Positions 8,730 to 17,407 of a stretch of 64,000 nucleotides of DNA are shown here, piece by piece (the first letter of the stretch is position 1; each line of letters starts with the position of its first letter). The stretch covers positions 2,418,001 to 2,482,000 of the forward strand of contig CBDFFQ010000001.1 of NCBI GenBank assembly GCA_965246835.1. Direction: 5' to 3'. This DNA comes from JANPPS01 sp965246835. Its GTDB lineage: Bacteria > Pseudomonadota > Alphaproteobacteria > Acetobacterales > Acetobacteraceae. Both the position numbers and the translations under genes were made by a program. Under the pieces are notes generated by a model. It was not told where the DNA came from. It made no database searches and saw only the letters and a program-made list of their open reading frames with translations.

Positions 8730-11700
8730 TCATTCCGTTAACAGCAGGCCGGTGACGGCCTGCAGACGCGCGGCCGGGTCTGCGATTGCTTCCGGGATGA
8801 TCAGCCGGCCATCCCGGACCGTGCCGGAGCCGAGTTGGATCGGAGGCATGATTGCAATGCCCTGCGGGCCGGCGTCGATGCGGCTGATCCCGTGGTGGGC
8901 GCACAAATGCCTCAGGCGGGACATCGCCAAAAGGGTGAGCATCTCCGCGGGTGGAGGGCCGAAACGGTCCTCGATTTCAGCGGCGAAATCTTCGAGGTCC
9001 GGGATGTCAGCCAGACGGCGATAGAGGTCCAACCGGATCGAGGTTTCCGGAACGTAGTCAGCGGGGATGCGGCCGTTCAGGCCGATGTTGAGTTCCGGCG
9101 CGGGCGGCGGTGGGCGCTCTCCCCGGCTGGCCGCGATGGCCTGCCTTAGAAGGTGTTGGTAGAGGGCGGTTCCGACAAGCCGGACGTGACCGGCCTGGCG
9201 TTGGCCGAACAGGTCGCCGCCGCCCCGCAACTCAAGGTCGGCCGCGGCCACCTGAGCCCCCATGCCCAGACTGGACAGGGTTTCCATCAGCTTCAGGCGA
9301 CGGGCTGTTGGAGGTGCGAGCCGGGCGCCGGGGGTGGTCAGGAAGTACACGGTGCCCTGTCGACTGCCGCGGCCCACGCGGCCGCGGAGCTGGTGGAGCT
9401 GGGCGAGGCCGAAGCGTTCGGCGCCGGTGACGATCATCAAATTGGCGCGCGGGATATCGAGCCCGGCCTCGATGATGTTGGTGGCCAGCAGGACGTCGCC
9501 GTCACCGTCCGCGAAGGTCTGGACTGCTTCTTCCAGGGTTTCCGGTTTCAGGCGTCCGTGGGCCACGCTGATGCCGAGTTCGGGCGCCAGTTGTTTCAGT
9601 TCGGATTGCATCGCGGTAAGATCCCCAATGCGGGGACACACGATGAAGCTTTGGCCGCCGCGCCGCCGCTCGCGCAAGAGGGCGCTGCGCACGGTTGGGC
9701 CATCCCAGGGGAGGACGAAGCTGCGGGTCGATTGGCGGCGGGCGGGGGGCGTATCGATCACGCTGACGTCGCGCAGGCCCACCAGGGCGGACTGCAAGGT
9801 GCGGGGGATCGGGGTGGCGGTCATGACCAGGGTGTGAGGCGCCAGGAAGCGTGCCTTCACGTCTTCACCGAAGCGCTGCTCCTCATCGATGATCGCCAGG
9901 CCGAGATTGGCACAGGTGATGCCAGCCAGGCCCTGGGTGCCGACGGCGATGTGGACCTCGTTCCGGCGGATGGCTCGGCTGGTTGCTCGGCCCGCCGGGG
10001 TGTTGGCGCCGCGGATCAATCCCTCGACCCGGATGCCGGAGCCCTGGAAGCGGCGCTGGAATACGTCGAGATGTTGGCGGGCCAGGACGGTCGTTGGGGC
10101 GGCGACGAGGACCTGGTGCCCGGCGGCCGCGGCCAAGGCTGCCGCCCGTAGGGCCACTTCCGTCTTACCGAAGCCCACGTCACCGCAGATGAGGCGGTTC
10201 ATGGGACGTCCGCTGCCGAGGTCACCGGCTACGGCCTCGATGGCGGCACGTTGTCCCGGCGTGAGCGGGTAGGGGAAGCGGCGGTTTAGGGCGTTGGCGG
10301 CCGGAGTGGCCTGGATCACCGGTGCAGTTGCGGCGGCGCGGAGGGCGGCGGCGGCGGCGAGGTCTTGGGCCGTCTGGGCGATCTCGGCCTCCAGGACGGC
10401 GCGTCTCTGGTGCCAGGCATCGCCGCCGATGCGGTCGAGTGGGACGGGCGTGCCGTCATTGCCATAGCGCCAGATCCGGCCGAGATCGGTAGTCGGCACC
10501 AGCAGTTCGGCGCCGTCTGCGAATTCGAGGGCGAGGCGGTCTTCGCCGTCGACGGTCCGAAGGTCGGTGAGGCGGGTCACGCCGTGATCGAGGTGAACCA
10601 CGATATCGTCGAGACGCAGGTCCTGTGGACTGCCCAGGGCAGGTTTGCCGACCGTCGAGCTGGCGCGTTGCTTCAGCAGGGGGCCGATCGGGATGAGGCA
10701 GAAATCGCCTTGCCGGATCCCGTCTCGTATATCGAGCTGTAGGACGTGGAGACCTGGCTGGGTCGCGTCTTGCCATGTCTGGGCGTGGTGGGCGGGCAGG
10801 TTTCGCCGGGTCAGGCTGGTGGCGAGAGCGGCGGGGTCTTGCGGCGTGGCGACGACGATGGCGCTGTCGGCAGGCATATCCTGCACTAGACGGATCAGGT
10901 CGGCGAGTTGGGTGGGCGTGGGAAGCGGCGTGGCGAGGTCGGGCGGGGGTTGGAGACGCTTACGGTTTTGGAGACCGGCTTCGGCCTGGGCGGGGGTGAG
11001 ATAGAGGTGGGCCGGCTTGGGCAACCATGGTGCGGTTGGTTGGCGCCGGCGGGCGATGCGGCCGGCCTCGTAGGCATCTACGATGCCTTCATGGGCATCC
11101 GACCAGCGCTCGGTGACCTCCGCATCGAGGTAGGCCGGGCAGTTATGGACGAGACTGAAGAGAGAAATGCGGCGCTCGGTTGGGGCGGGCTGAGATGGCT
11201 GAGGGTCGTCTGGCGCCGCTGGCTCGTCGGGGTTGGCCATCTGGGCGGCGAGTTCCTGGATTTCGTCGTCTGCGAGGGGTTGATCGATTGAGCGATGGAG
11301 CAGGACCTGTCGGAGCGTCTGACCGGTGCTGCGCTGGGTGAGGGGATCGAAGAGCTGGAGCATTTCGATCCGGGGTGGCTGGTCGCCGGTCAGTTCCAAG
11401 CGGATTGGTGACGCGGCGGCGGCTGGGAAGAGGTCGATGGTCTGACCGCGGAGGGCCACTTCGCCGGGCTCGTCGACCCGCTCGTCCCAGTGGTAACCGG
11501 CTTGCGCCAGATCGAGGCGGAATTGATCGAGGTCCATTACCGCGCCTTGTTCCAGCGTCATGACATCGTGTGTCGTCGGAGGGATGACGCGTGGGAGCAC
11601 GGCGGTGGCGCTGGTAAGCAGGAGCCGGGGTGTGGTGACAGAGTTGGCGAGGGCGGCTACTGCCATGGCCCGCTGACCGATGGCGGCGGCGCTTGAAGGG

Positions 11701-11927
11701 GTGCGTTCGTAGGGGGGCACGTCGAGCGGGGGCATGACGATGATTTCGATCGTGCTGGCGGCGACCTGGGCGATGCTGGCGATCCGGTTCAATCGGCCCT
11801 GGCTGCGCAGGATGGCCAAAACGGCGCCGTGCTGCCGCGCTTGATCGAGCAGCCATAGAGCGAGGGCCGGCTCGGGGAGGGCGGTTGCGTCGCGTGCCGG
11901 ATGAGTGGTGGGCTGCGTATCGGGCAT
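8730..11927 (-). CDS. mfd: transcription-repair coupling factor (Mfd-type DNA translocase)
   Basis: 1065 aa, somewhat shorter than typical Mfd (about 1150). In order: a divergent UvrB-like N-terminal region (LRGQTIDLFPAAAASPIRLE, FDPLTQRSTG), a CarD/RID RNA-polymerase-binding module (LDDIVVHLDHGVTRL), the RecG-like helicase with Walker A GDVGFGKTEVALRAA and box DEEQRFG, motif MTATPIPRTLQSAL, helicase C-domain ATNIIEAGLDIPRANLM and QLRGRVGRGSRQG, and a C-terminal TRCF domain (IPADYVPETSIRLDLYRRL). It would push stalled RNA polymerase off DNA and recruit UvrA. The divergent, shortened N-terminus leaves open that it is a second Mfd-like paralogue. Confidence 0.88.
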   Translation of the reverse strand: MPDTQPTTHPARDATALPEPALALWLLDQARQHGAVLAILRSQGRLNRIASIAQVAASTIEIIVMPPLDVPPYERTPSSAAAIGQRAMAVAALANSVTTPRLLLTSATAVLPRVIPPTTHDVMTLEQGAVMDLDQFRLDLAQAGYHWDERVDEPGEVALRGQTIDLFPAAAASPIRLELTGDQPPRIEMLQLFDPLTQRSTGQTLRQVLLHRSIDQPLADDEIQELAAQMANPDEPAAPDDPQPSQPAPTERRISLFSLVHNCPAYLDAEVTERWSDAHEGIVDAYEAGRIARRRQPTAPWLPKPAHLYLTPAQAEAGLQNRKRLQPPPDLATPLPTPTQLADLIRLVQDMPADSAIVVATPQDPAALATSLTRRNLPAHHAQTWQDATQPGLHVLQLDIRDGIRQGDFCLIPIGPLLKQRASSTVGKPALGSPQDLRLDDIVVHLDHGVTRLTDLRTVDGEDRLALEFADGAELLVPTTDLGRIWRYGNDGTPVPLDRIGGDAWHQRRAVLEAEIAQTAQDLAAAAALRAAATAPVIQATPAANALNRRFPYPLTPGQRAAIEAVAGDLGSGRPMNRLICGDVGFGKTEVALRAAALAAAAGHQVLVAAPTTVLARQHLDVFQRRFQGSGIRVEGLIRGANTPAGRATSRAIRRNEVHIAVGTQGLAGITCANLGLAIIDEEQRFGEDVKARFLAPHTLVMTATPIPRTLQSALVGLRDVSVIDTPPARRQSTRSFVLPWDGPTVRSALLRERRRGGQSFIVCPRIGDLTAMQSELKQLAPELGISVAHGRLKPETLEEAVQTFADGDGDVLLATNIIEAGLDIPRANLMIVTGAERFGLAQLHQLRGRVGRGSRQGTVYFLTTPGARLAPPTARRLKLMETLSSLGMGAQVAAADLELRGGGDLFGQRQAGHVRLVGTALYQHLLRQAIAASRGERPPPPAPELNIGLNGRIPADYVPETSIRLDLYRRLADIPDLEDFAAEIEDRFGPPPAEMLTLLAMSRLRHLCAHHGISRIDAGPQGIAIMPPIQLGSGTVRDGRLIIPEAIADPAARLQAVTGLLLTE

Positions 11928-12075
11928 GCGGGCTCCAGCGTGGCCAGGTTCGGGCGGCTGGTTTGAACCGTTTAGTGCCGGGTTGGTTGCATGGCGGATA
12001 GGTGCCGGGGTGGTAAAAGGCGCGCGGGCTCACAACGTAATGCCCGCGCTATCTGTGCATGGCATAGGAATGGTG

Positions 12076-12498
12076 ATGACTCGGCGGGATCCGATTTTGT
12101 TGGCGTGGGGCGGCGGATTGCTGCTGGCAGTGCTGGTCTATGTCGTCGGGCCTGAGCGGTTCCTGTTCCGGTTGCTGGACAACATGCATCTTATCGCGTG
12201 GCAGATCGGAGAGTTGGTTGACCAGCTTTCGTTGCTTACTCTGGATGCTGTCCGGGCGCTTGCGATCGGCTTGTATGCCACATTCGTCGGGTTGGGACTT
12301 GCGGTGCTCAGGCGGGGCGGGAGGGCGCGGGGCGCCTTGTTCTGGGTGAGCCTGTTTTTTGTGCTGCTTGCCGGCGGGATGTTGGATGGCGGGCCGTCGA
12401 GCGGCCGGTGGGCGGTTGCGATGCTGTTGGCGGGGGCGGCGGCGCTGATGATGACGATGCGCTTGCGACTTACGGGCACGGCTGCGGTGAAGCACTGA
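12076..12498 (+). CDS. hypothetical integral membrane protein
   Basis: 140 aa from ATG 12076, chosen because an aggaa Shine-Dalgarno lies just upstream. Alternative starts at 12070 or 11905 give N-terminal extensions. It has three or four hydrophobic segments: PILLAWGGGLLLAVLVYVVG, ALAIGLYATFVGLGLAVL, ALFWVSLFFVLLAGGMLDGG and VAMLLAGAAALMMTM. No family is recognised. It is transcribed divergently from mfd and converges on a small minus-strand gene. Confidence 0.6.
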   Translation: MTRRDPILLAWGGGLLLAVLVYVVGPERFLFRLLDNMHLIAWQIGELVDQLSLLTLDAVRALAIGLYATFVGLGLAVLRRGGRARGALFWVSLFFVLLAGGMLDGGPSSGRWAVAMLLAGAAALMMTMRLRLTGTAAVKH

Positions 12499-12506
12499 AG
12501 GCTGCG

Positions 12507-12869
12507 TTAGACCGACGGTACGTTAGCCAAGGCGCGCGTCATTGTCGGGTGAAGTGCGACATCGGCTCCGCTCCGGCAGCACCAGGTTACGATGCCGCGC
12601 GGGCTGCGGTGCACGCCCCAGCGCGACCATGGGTCATCCCTGAGATAGATCAAGGCGAAGGAGGCGCGGTCAGGTCCGGCGCCGCGTTGTCCGGGTTCGA
12701 TCAGGACCCGGCCGAAGCGGCATGCCCGGGACCAGGCTGCGATGTCGAGCCGATCTTGCAGCGTAAATTGAAGGTCGTCTTCGCCACCGACCCTTGGCCG
12801 CAGGGGGGCGAAGGCAAGGATTGTGGCGCCGTGGGGAGAACGATCGGTCGATGATGCGCGGTCCAGCAT
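12507..12869 (-). CDS. small hypothetical protein
   Basis: 120 aa from ATG 12869, preceded by aggat. A longer frame starting at 12956 lacks a ribosome site. The sequence is mixed alpha/beta without signal or membrane segments (GATILAFAPLRPRVGGEDDL, FALIYLRDDPWSRWGVHRSP). No domain is recognised. The gene lies tail-to-tail with the membrane protein gene, 8 bases apart. Confidence 0.5.
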   Translation of the reverse strand: MLDRASSTDRSPHGATILAFAPLRPRVGGEDDLQFTLQDRLDIAAWSRACRFGRVLIEPGQRGAGPDRASFALIYLRDDPWSRWGVHRSPRGIVTWCCRSGADVALHPTMTRALANVPSV

Positions 12870-13001
12870 GGTGTATCCTCGACGCCCGGGGTGGGCACGA
12901 CGGGAGCATGGCAAGGGCGGCGGCTTCAGCGTGTGACGGGGGTCACTCCTGGGCAAGGTTTTGGCCGCCTTATTCCGGCGGAGCGGACGGCCAAGCCTCT
13001 G

Positions 13002-13118
13002 TTACTTCTTGGCGGGCTCGGGACGCGGTGGCGGGGCGGCGGGCGTTTTGGCCGCGGCGGTTTTGGTCGCCTTGGGCTTTTTCGCTTCCCGGTTGGATTT
13101 CTGCTCACCTTTGGCCAT
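13002..13118 (-). CDS. very small basic Lys/Pro/Ala-rich protein (38 aa)
   Basis: This frame starts MAKGEQKSNREAKKPKATKT and ends PRPEPAKK-stop. The strong Shine-Dalgarno gggagag lies 6 bases before the ATG. The N-terminus matches a recurrent small alphaproteobacterial protein type (MAKGxxKSNREAKKPK), remembered from general knowledge and not checked by search. It is very basic and likely disordered. Function is unknown. Confidence 0.75.
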   Translation of the reverse strand: MAKGEQKSNREAKKPKATKTAAAKTPAAPPPRPEPAKK

Positions 13119-13234
13119 GACACTCTCCCTGGTGGGCGTCAGAAATCGGCTAAATCAGCGGTAAAATCAAGTGCGGCGTTGGGCATTACGGCCGATTAGC
13201 GACGATTACCTTCGCGCTGACCGCGGAGGTGAGG

Positions 13235-13375
13235 TCACTCCAGACGGGCGGGACGGTCCTGTGCCGGGTCGGGCGGGTCCTGCATGGGGATGGGGTGGTC
13301 TTGGTCGGGCGGTTCGTTGACCGGGGGAGGATCGTTGGGAGGGAGCGGATCTGGAGCTTGGCAGAGTGGCGTCAT
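13235..13375 (-). CDS. small Pro/Asp-rich protein (46 aa)
   Basis: The frame reads MTPLCQAPDPLPPNDPPPVN and continues EPPDQDHPIP to RPARLE-stop. The PPNDPPPVNEPP pattern resembles short Pro-rich hypothetical proteins of alphaproteobacteria. No good Shine-Dalgarno precedes the ATG (the upstream minus-strand sequence is gtttcctccttc), which lowers confidence. Acidic, likely unstructured. Confidence 0.4.
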   Translation of the reverse strand: MTPLCQAPDPLPPNDPPPVNEPPDQDHPIPMQDPPDPAQDRPARLE

Positions 13376-13429
13376 GAAGGAGGAAACGGCGGCGGAGGGT
13401 TTTGGATGCAGGTTTTATGCAGTGGCCAA

Positions 13430-13464
13430 CAAAAAACCGGGCACCTTTCGATGCCCGGTTCTTG
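13430..13464 (-). terminator. intrinsic terminator of the 13498-14763 RTX-like gene
   Basis: On the minus strand the stem ccgggca / tgcccgg is followed by a run of six T. It sits about 34 bases beyond the stop at 13498. A-rich sequence on the other side could make it act in both directions. Confidence 0.85.
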
Positions 13465-13497
13465 CCATCTGAACCCTGTTGCCAGGGGGCAGCCGAG

Positions 13498-14763
13498 TTA
13501 GACGATGTTGCTGGCCGTCAGGTTGGTCACGCCGACGAACTGGACGGTGGTGCCGCCCGAGAGGGTGATCTGCGTGCTGGCCAGGGTCTGACCGGCGGCG
13601 TTGGTCACGTTCACGATGCTGAATGCGCCGACCGAGCTGTTGGTCGGGGCACCGGAGAAGCCCAGGAACTGCACCCGGTCACCGTCGATCGACGGGCGGA
13701 AGCCGTTGATCTGGATGGTGCCGCTCGCGCGGCCCGCCTGGATGGCGATGAGGTCGGCGCCGCTGCCGCCATCGATGGTGGAGCTGAGGCCGGCGAAGAT
13801 CACGTCGTTGCCAGCGCCGCCCTGGATGTTCGTCAGGCCGGTGGACGAGCCGTAGAACGTGTTGTTGCCGGTGGAGATGCCGTAAACCGTGGTGGCACCG
13901 GTCAGCGTCTCGTTGCCAGCGCCGGCGACCATGATGGTCTGGCCAGCGCCACGGGCGGCGAGGATGTCCCCGGCGCCGTTGCCGTAGAGGACCGAGCTGC
14001 CGGTGTTGCTGCCGACGAGAGCGTTCTGGCCCTCGGTGCCGCCGGCATACACGCCGCCGCCGCTGCCGGCGAAGATGGTGCTGCTGCCGGTGCCGGCGAA
14101 GACGGTGGCCGGGCCCGTGCCGCCGACGAAGTAGAGGTCGCTGCCGCCGGGCGCGATCAGCGCCGTGCCGGAGCCGCCGATAATGGCGTTGATGCCAGCG
14201 TCTTCGGACGAGTTGGAGCCGACCACGTAATCGGTGCTGCCGGTGAGGGCCACGTTGTTGTTGCCCTGGCCGAGGCCGATCGTGTTTACGCCGCCGCCGG
14301 CGGAGATGGTGTTGTTGCCGCTGCGGGCGAGGATGATGTCGTTGCCAGTGCCGGTGGTGATGCTGAAGCCGCCAGCGCCAACGGTCGGGGAGATGATGGT
14401 GTTGTTGCCGTCACCGGTGACGATCGTGCCGGTGCCGCCGCCGGTGCTGTAGGTCAGGTTGGTGTTGTCGGCGAGGACGACCTGGCCGGTGGAGCCGGAT
14501 GCGTTCACCGTGGTGGAGCCGCCGCCGGCGGAGACCAGGACGGTGGTGACCGCGAGCTCGAGATTGGTGGCGGTACCCGGCGCGGTGATCTGGACGAGGC
14601 CACGGCCGGTGGGCGGGTTCACGTTGCCGGTCACGGTCGTCGTGCCAGCGCGCAGGGCGTTGGAGATCGAGGTCGAGACGGTTGCAGCGGTGCCGTTCGT
14701 ATCGTTCGAGCCAGCGTTGAGAGTGGTCAGTGTATTGCCGTTCGAGCCGGTAATCGTCGCCAT
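13498..14763 (-). CDS. RTX-like calcium-binding repeat protein
   Basis: 421 aa, starting MATITGSNGNTLTTLNAGSN with no signal peptide. It is rich in Gly, Asn, Thr and Ser with many GxGNN or GGxGxD-like turns (VTGDGNNTIISP, TTGTGNDIILARSGNNTISA, IQGGAGNDVIFAG, IDGGSGADLIAIQ), as expected of a parallel beta-roll that folds on calcium outside the cell. Type I secretion is inferred. The C-terminal 100 residues are less repetitive (DGDRVQFLGFSGAPTNSSVG) and may carry the secretion signal. It has its own terminator and is probably monocistronic. Confidence 0.78.
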   Translation of the reverse strand: MATITGSNGNTLTTLNAGSNDTNGTAATVSTSISNALRAGTTTVTGNVNPPTGRGLVQITAPGTATNLELAVTTVLVSAGGGSTTVNASGSTGQVVLADNTNLTYSTGGGTGTIVTGDGNNTIISPTVGAGGFSITTGTGNDIILARSGNNTISAGGGVNTIGLGQGNNNVALTGSTDYVVGSNSSEDAGINAIIGGSGTALIAPGGSDLYFVGGTGPATVFAGTGSSTIFAGSGGGVYAGGTEGQNALVGSNTGSSVLYGNGAGDILAARGAGQTIMVAGAGNETLTGATTVYGISTGNNTFYGSSTGLTNIQGGAGNDVIFAGLSSTIDGGSGADLIAIQAGRASGTIQINGFRPSIDGDRVQFLGFSGAPTNSSVGAFSIVNVTNAAGQTLASTQITLSGGTTVQFVGVTNLTASNIV

Positions 14764-14917
14764 CGTAAGAACCCCTATCGGTTACCCTGGTGCACCGACT
14801 AACCCAAGCCCCGGGCCGGGGCAACCCCAGAATCAATCACAGAGTGCGAAGCAGCATAAGTTTTCGCCGTCGGGGTTCCGGATTGTTAACAGGCGGCGCG
14901 AAGCGATGAAAAAACGG

Positions 14918-15769
14918 TCAATTCTTAGCCCGGTTCAGGTCCGCGATGGCGGTGGCGATGGAAGCGGGACCCCATTGGCGCTCAAGCCGGCGGATCGTGA
15001 AGTGGGCGCGGGCTAGGCGTTCGAATTGCGTCATGAAAAGAGTATTGATCGCGGCACCTGAGATCGCGCCGACGACCGGGACAGCTTGAGCGGCCAGCTT
15101 TTGGCCGAGCTGCATACCGTAGCGAGCGGCGATCTCGGCCATGAGGCGGATGAGGGGTGCGCCTTGCAATAGAAGCCGGGTCGGGAAATATCCGGCGTCC
15201 GGCATGGTTGGGGCCGTCGCGGAGGCGGGAAGGCCGGCGCGTAGGGCGAAGACTTCGAGGCAGGCGCGGCGTCCGGCCTCGGTTTGCAGGTCTTCGCCTT
15301 CTTCCTGCGCGATGCGGGCGATGCGGCGCATGATGGCGAGTGTTGTGATGGCAGCATCGGGGGCGAAGCCGGCCAGCCCCGCAGCTCCCCCGGCCGCGCC
15401 GGACGCCATAACCGCGATGCGAGCGGAGCGCCCCGAGCTTCGGGGTGGGGCGGACTCGGTTGGGCTGCCGAGTTTCAGAATGGCGATGTCGAAGGCTTGG
15501 GTGAGAGCGGCGTGAGCGATGCCGGTCAGGCTTGCTTCGATACCGGGCACGGCGTTGAGCGCGCGTAATCCCCAGGACCCGGCGATCCGGCCCATACCGC
15601 CCAGAGCGGTCCCGAGCAGATTTGCGAGACGGGCGGTGAGGCCGGGGTCGCGTTCCAGGTGGGTCCAGGCTCGTTCGAGCTCGGCCAGGACCTCTGGCGG
15701 CAAGGCTCCGGCGGCTGGCGTTGCGGGATATGGGCTGAGGGCAGGCGGCTGAAATTTCATGACAAACAT
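14918..15769 (-). CDS. EcsC family protein
   Basis: 283 aa (an internal ATG at 15760 is also possible). The central region resembles the EcsC family: GMGRIAGSWGLRALNAVPGI, a glycine-rich segment AVMASGAAGGAAGLAGFAPD, IMRRIARIAQEEGEDL and AQAVPVVGAISGAAINTLFM. In Bacillus, EcsC belongs to the ecs ABC transporter operon, but most proteobacterial members are stand-alone and uncharacterised. Likely membrane-associated through the Gly/Ala-rich helices. Single gene, no clear operon. Confidence 0.8.
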   Translation of the reverse strand: MFVMKFQPPALSPYPATPAAGALPPEVLAELERAWTHLERDPGLTARLANLLGTALGGMGRIAGSWGLRALNAVPGIEASLTGIAHAALTQAFDIAILKLGSPTESAPPRSSGRSARIAVMASGAAGGAAGLAGFAPDAAITTLAIMRRIARIAQEEGEDLQTEAGRRACLEVFALRAGLPASATAPTMPDAGYFPTRLLLQGAPLIRLMAEIAARYGMQLGQKLAAQAVPVVGAISGAAINTLFMTQFERLARAHFTIRRLERQWGPASIATAIADLNRAKN

Positions 15770-15799
15770 ATAGGCCGGACGGAGCTTGACGGGAGAGGC

Positions 15800-15808
15800 A
15801 TAGGAAAA
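15800..15808 (+). promoter_or_regulatory. ATAGGAAAA box, copy 1
   Basis: This nine-base box is also found at 33953, 35771 and 39274. Here it is followed after 7 bases by an ATG opening a four-codon frame (Met-Thr-Gly-Thr-stop, 15816-15830), just before a second taggaac site and the gene at 15842. Confidence 0.45.
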
Positions 15809-15841
15809 CTAGCTTATGACAGGAACATAATAGGAACTTAA

Positions 15842-16045
15842 ATGTTCGCTGTCGAGGATGTCCCGTCGCGGGAAGAGGGTTTGGCGCAGCGATCGCGTCG
15901 GCCGATGATTTTTGTGGTGCGGGGGCGGCCGGGGCTGCTGGATCGGGGGCCCCTGCCGGCTGGGCATGAGTTGTCGTGGGGGGCGATCACGGCGGGGACG
16001 GTGCTGGAGGATGCCGTCTATCCGTTCCCGGTGTTCGAGCAGTAG
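15842..16045 (+). CDS. small hypothetical protein upstream of DUF6362 gene
   Basis: 67 aa, beginning MFAVEDVPSREEGLAQRSRR, with a core PMIFVVRGRPGLLDRGPLPA. A taggaac ribosome site lies 6 bases upstream of the ATG. Its stop is 9 bases before the next start, so the two are a translationally linked pair. No family is recognised. Placement beside a phage-type gene suggests a remnant phage or regulatory cassette. Confidence 0.6.
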   Translation: MFAVEDVPSREEGLAQRSRRPMIFVVRGRPGLLDRGPLPAGHELSWGAITAGTVLEDAVYPFPVFEQ

Positions 16046-16054
16046 GAGGGGTCA

Positions 16055-16561
16055 ATGACGGGTTGTTTGACGGTACCGGCCGTGGGGCGGACGCGGCCGG
16101 CAAGTGCGGCTTTCCGGACGATGCGGAACGCGTTCACGCCGGATGGGGCGCCGGCGGATGCGGCGTTCGTGGTGGGGCGGCTGGCGGAGGCTGGGGCGAC
16201 TTTGCTCGCGTTGCCGCACACCGGCCCGTCGACCCGGTTGCGGCAGGGCGGGTTGGAGTGGGTGCGGGAGGTGGCCGAGAGTTACGGCGGGCGGGCGGGC
16301 GCCGGGCCGATCCGGCCGCCGGTGCCGCGGGCGGCGGCGATCGATCGGATGGACGAGGCGCTGGCCTGGATTCCGTTGATCCCGCTCGACCGGTATGTGG
16401 TGCGGCGCGTGGTGGGGGCGCGGTGCCTTGTGAGCCCGATGAATGGGCGCCAGCTTTATAGTTGGCGGCGGATCGGTGAGGCCGTTGGGGCGGATCACAA
16501 GGCGGTGCAGCGATGGCATGGGCAGGGGATAGAGATGATCGTGGCCCGGCTGAACGGGTAG
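16055..16561 (+). CDS. DUF6362-like helix-turn-helix protein
   Basis: 168 aa. The N-terminal part (AFVVGRLAEAGATLLALPHT) and the C-terminal part (SWRRIGEAVGADHKAVQRWH, GQGIEMIVARLNG) match the pattern of DUF6362 proteins, which are common near phage terminase genes in Acetobacteraceae (family knowledge, not searched). The C-terminus looks like a DNA-binding helix-turn-helix, so a terminase-small-like or regulatory role is possible. A strong aggagg site precedes the ATG. It lies 14 kb away from the phage late module. Confidence 0.7.
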   Translation: MTGCLTVPAVGRTRPASAAFRTMRNAFTPDGAPADAAFVVGRLAEAGATLLALPHTGPSTRLRQGGLEWVREVAESYGGRAGAGPIRPPVPRAAAIDRMDEALAWIPLIPLDRYVVRRVVGARCLVSPMNGRQLYSWRRIGEAVGADHKAVQRWHGQGIEMIVARLNG

Positions 16562-16567
16562 GCTCTG

Positions 16568-17407
16568 CTACCCTACGAGGCCGCGGAGGTGGTTGGAGAG
16601 CTGGCGGGTGGCGCCGGGGCGGGTTGGGCCGTGCTTAAGCCATAGGCGGGCCGTCGTGCGCAGGGCGGTGACGATGCCGAAATGCTTGCGGAGGAAGCGG
16701 GTGTAGCTGCGGTTGTAGAGCCGGAGGGCGGCGGGGCTGCGTTCGCCATCGGAGGATGCGCCGCCCTCGTGGAAGATGACGGGATCGGCGGCGTAGAGGA
16801 TGGGGATCCCGGCCGCTTCCAGACGAAGGCAGAGATCGGAATCTTCCCAGTAGAGAAAGAATTGCTCGTCGAAGAGGCCGACCGTGCGCCAGGTTTCGGC
16901 CGTGATGCCGAGGCAGCAGCCGCTGGCGAAGGCGACGGTGCGGGTTGGCGGCCCGTAGGGGTCATGGGGCTCGTGGATGTTGAGGAAGGCCCATTCGCGG
17001 TCGAAATGTCCACCGGCATACCAGGCGCGGCCGGGATCTTCGGCGAGCATGATCCGGGGTGCGATGACGGGCGCCTCGTGACCGGTCCAGCTTCGATCGA
17101 GCAAATCCAGGAACTCGGGTCCGAAGTGGGTATCGGGGTTGAGGAGGAGGGTTCTCAAGGCGCCCTGTGCGAGAGCATGGCGGAGACCGGTGTTGGCGGC
17201 GCGGGCGAAGCCGATATTGCCCGGGCTGGTCAAGACGCTGATCCGTGGATCCTGGGCGTCATGGAGCAGTCGGGCGGCGGTGTCGCCGCCGTTGTCGACG
17301 GCGATCAGGGACCATTCGGACGCGGTCTGTGACTGCAGGCAGGCAAGGAGGCCGGGGATCGCGCCGGCGCTGCGATAGAGAACGACGATGATGGTGACCG
17401 GGCTCAT
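16568..17407 (-). CDS. family 2 glycosyltransferase
   Basis: 279 aa from ATG 17407, which overlaps the TGA of the upstream glycosyltransferase (ATGA). GT-A features are visible: N-terminal VTIIVVLYRSAGAIPGLLAC, nucleotide region AVDNGGDTAARLL, NIGFARAANTGLRHA, DxD-like LLNPDTHFGPEFLDLL and acceptor region DEQFFLYWEDSDLCLRLEAA, as in rhamnosyl- and other GT2 enzymes of surface polysaccharides. It probably adds a sugar to a lipid-linked oligosaccharide at the inner face of the cytoplasmic membrane. It is last in a three-gene minus-strand operon with a GT4 and a flippase. Confidence 0.88.
   Translation of the reverse strand: MSPVTIIVVLYRSAGAIPGLLACLQSQTASEWSLIAVDNGGDTAARLLHDAQDPRISVLTSPGNIGFARAANTGLRHALAQGALRTLLLNPDTHFGPEFLDLLDRSWTGHEAPVIAPRIMLAEDPGRAWYAGGHFDREWAFLNIHEPHDPYGPPTRTVAFASGCCLGITAETWRTVGLFDEQFFLYWEDSDLCLRLEAAGIPILYAADPVIFHEGGASSDGERSPAALRLYNRSYTRFLRKHFGIVTALRTTARLWLKHGPTRPGATRQLSNHLRGLVG

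Noticed and set aside
13229..13501. Plus-strand 90-codon frame
   Set aside because: Gly/Arg-rich, runs through the terminator of the opposite gene, and no ribosome site; the minus-strand 46-aa frame is more plausible.
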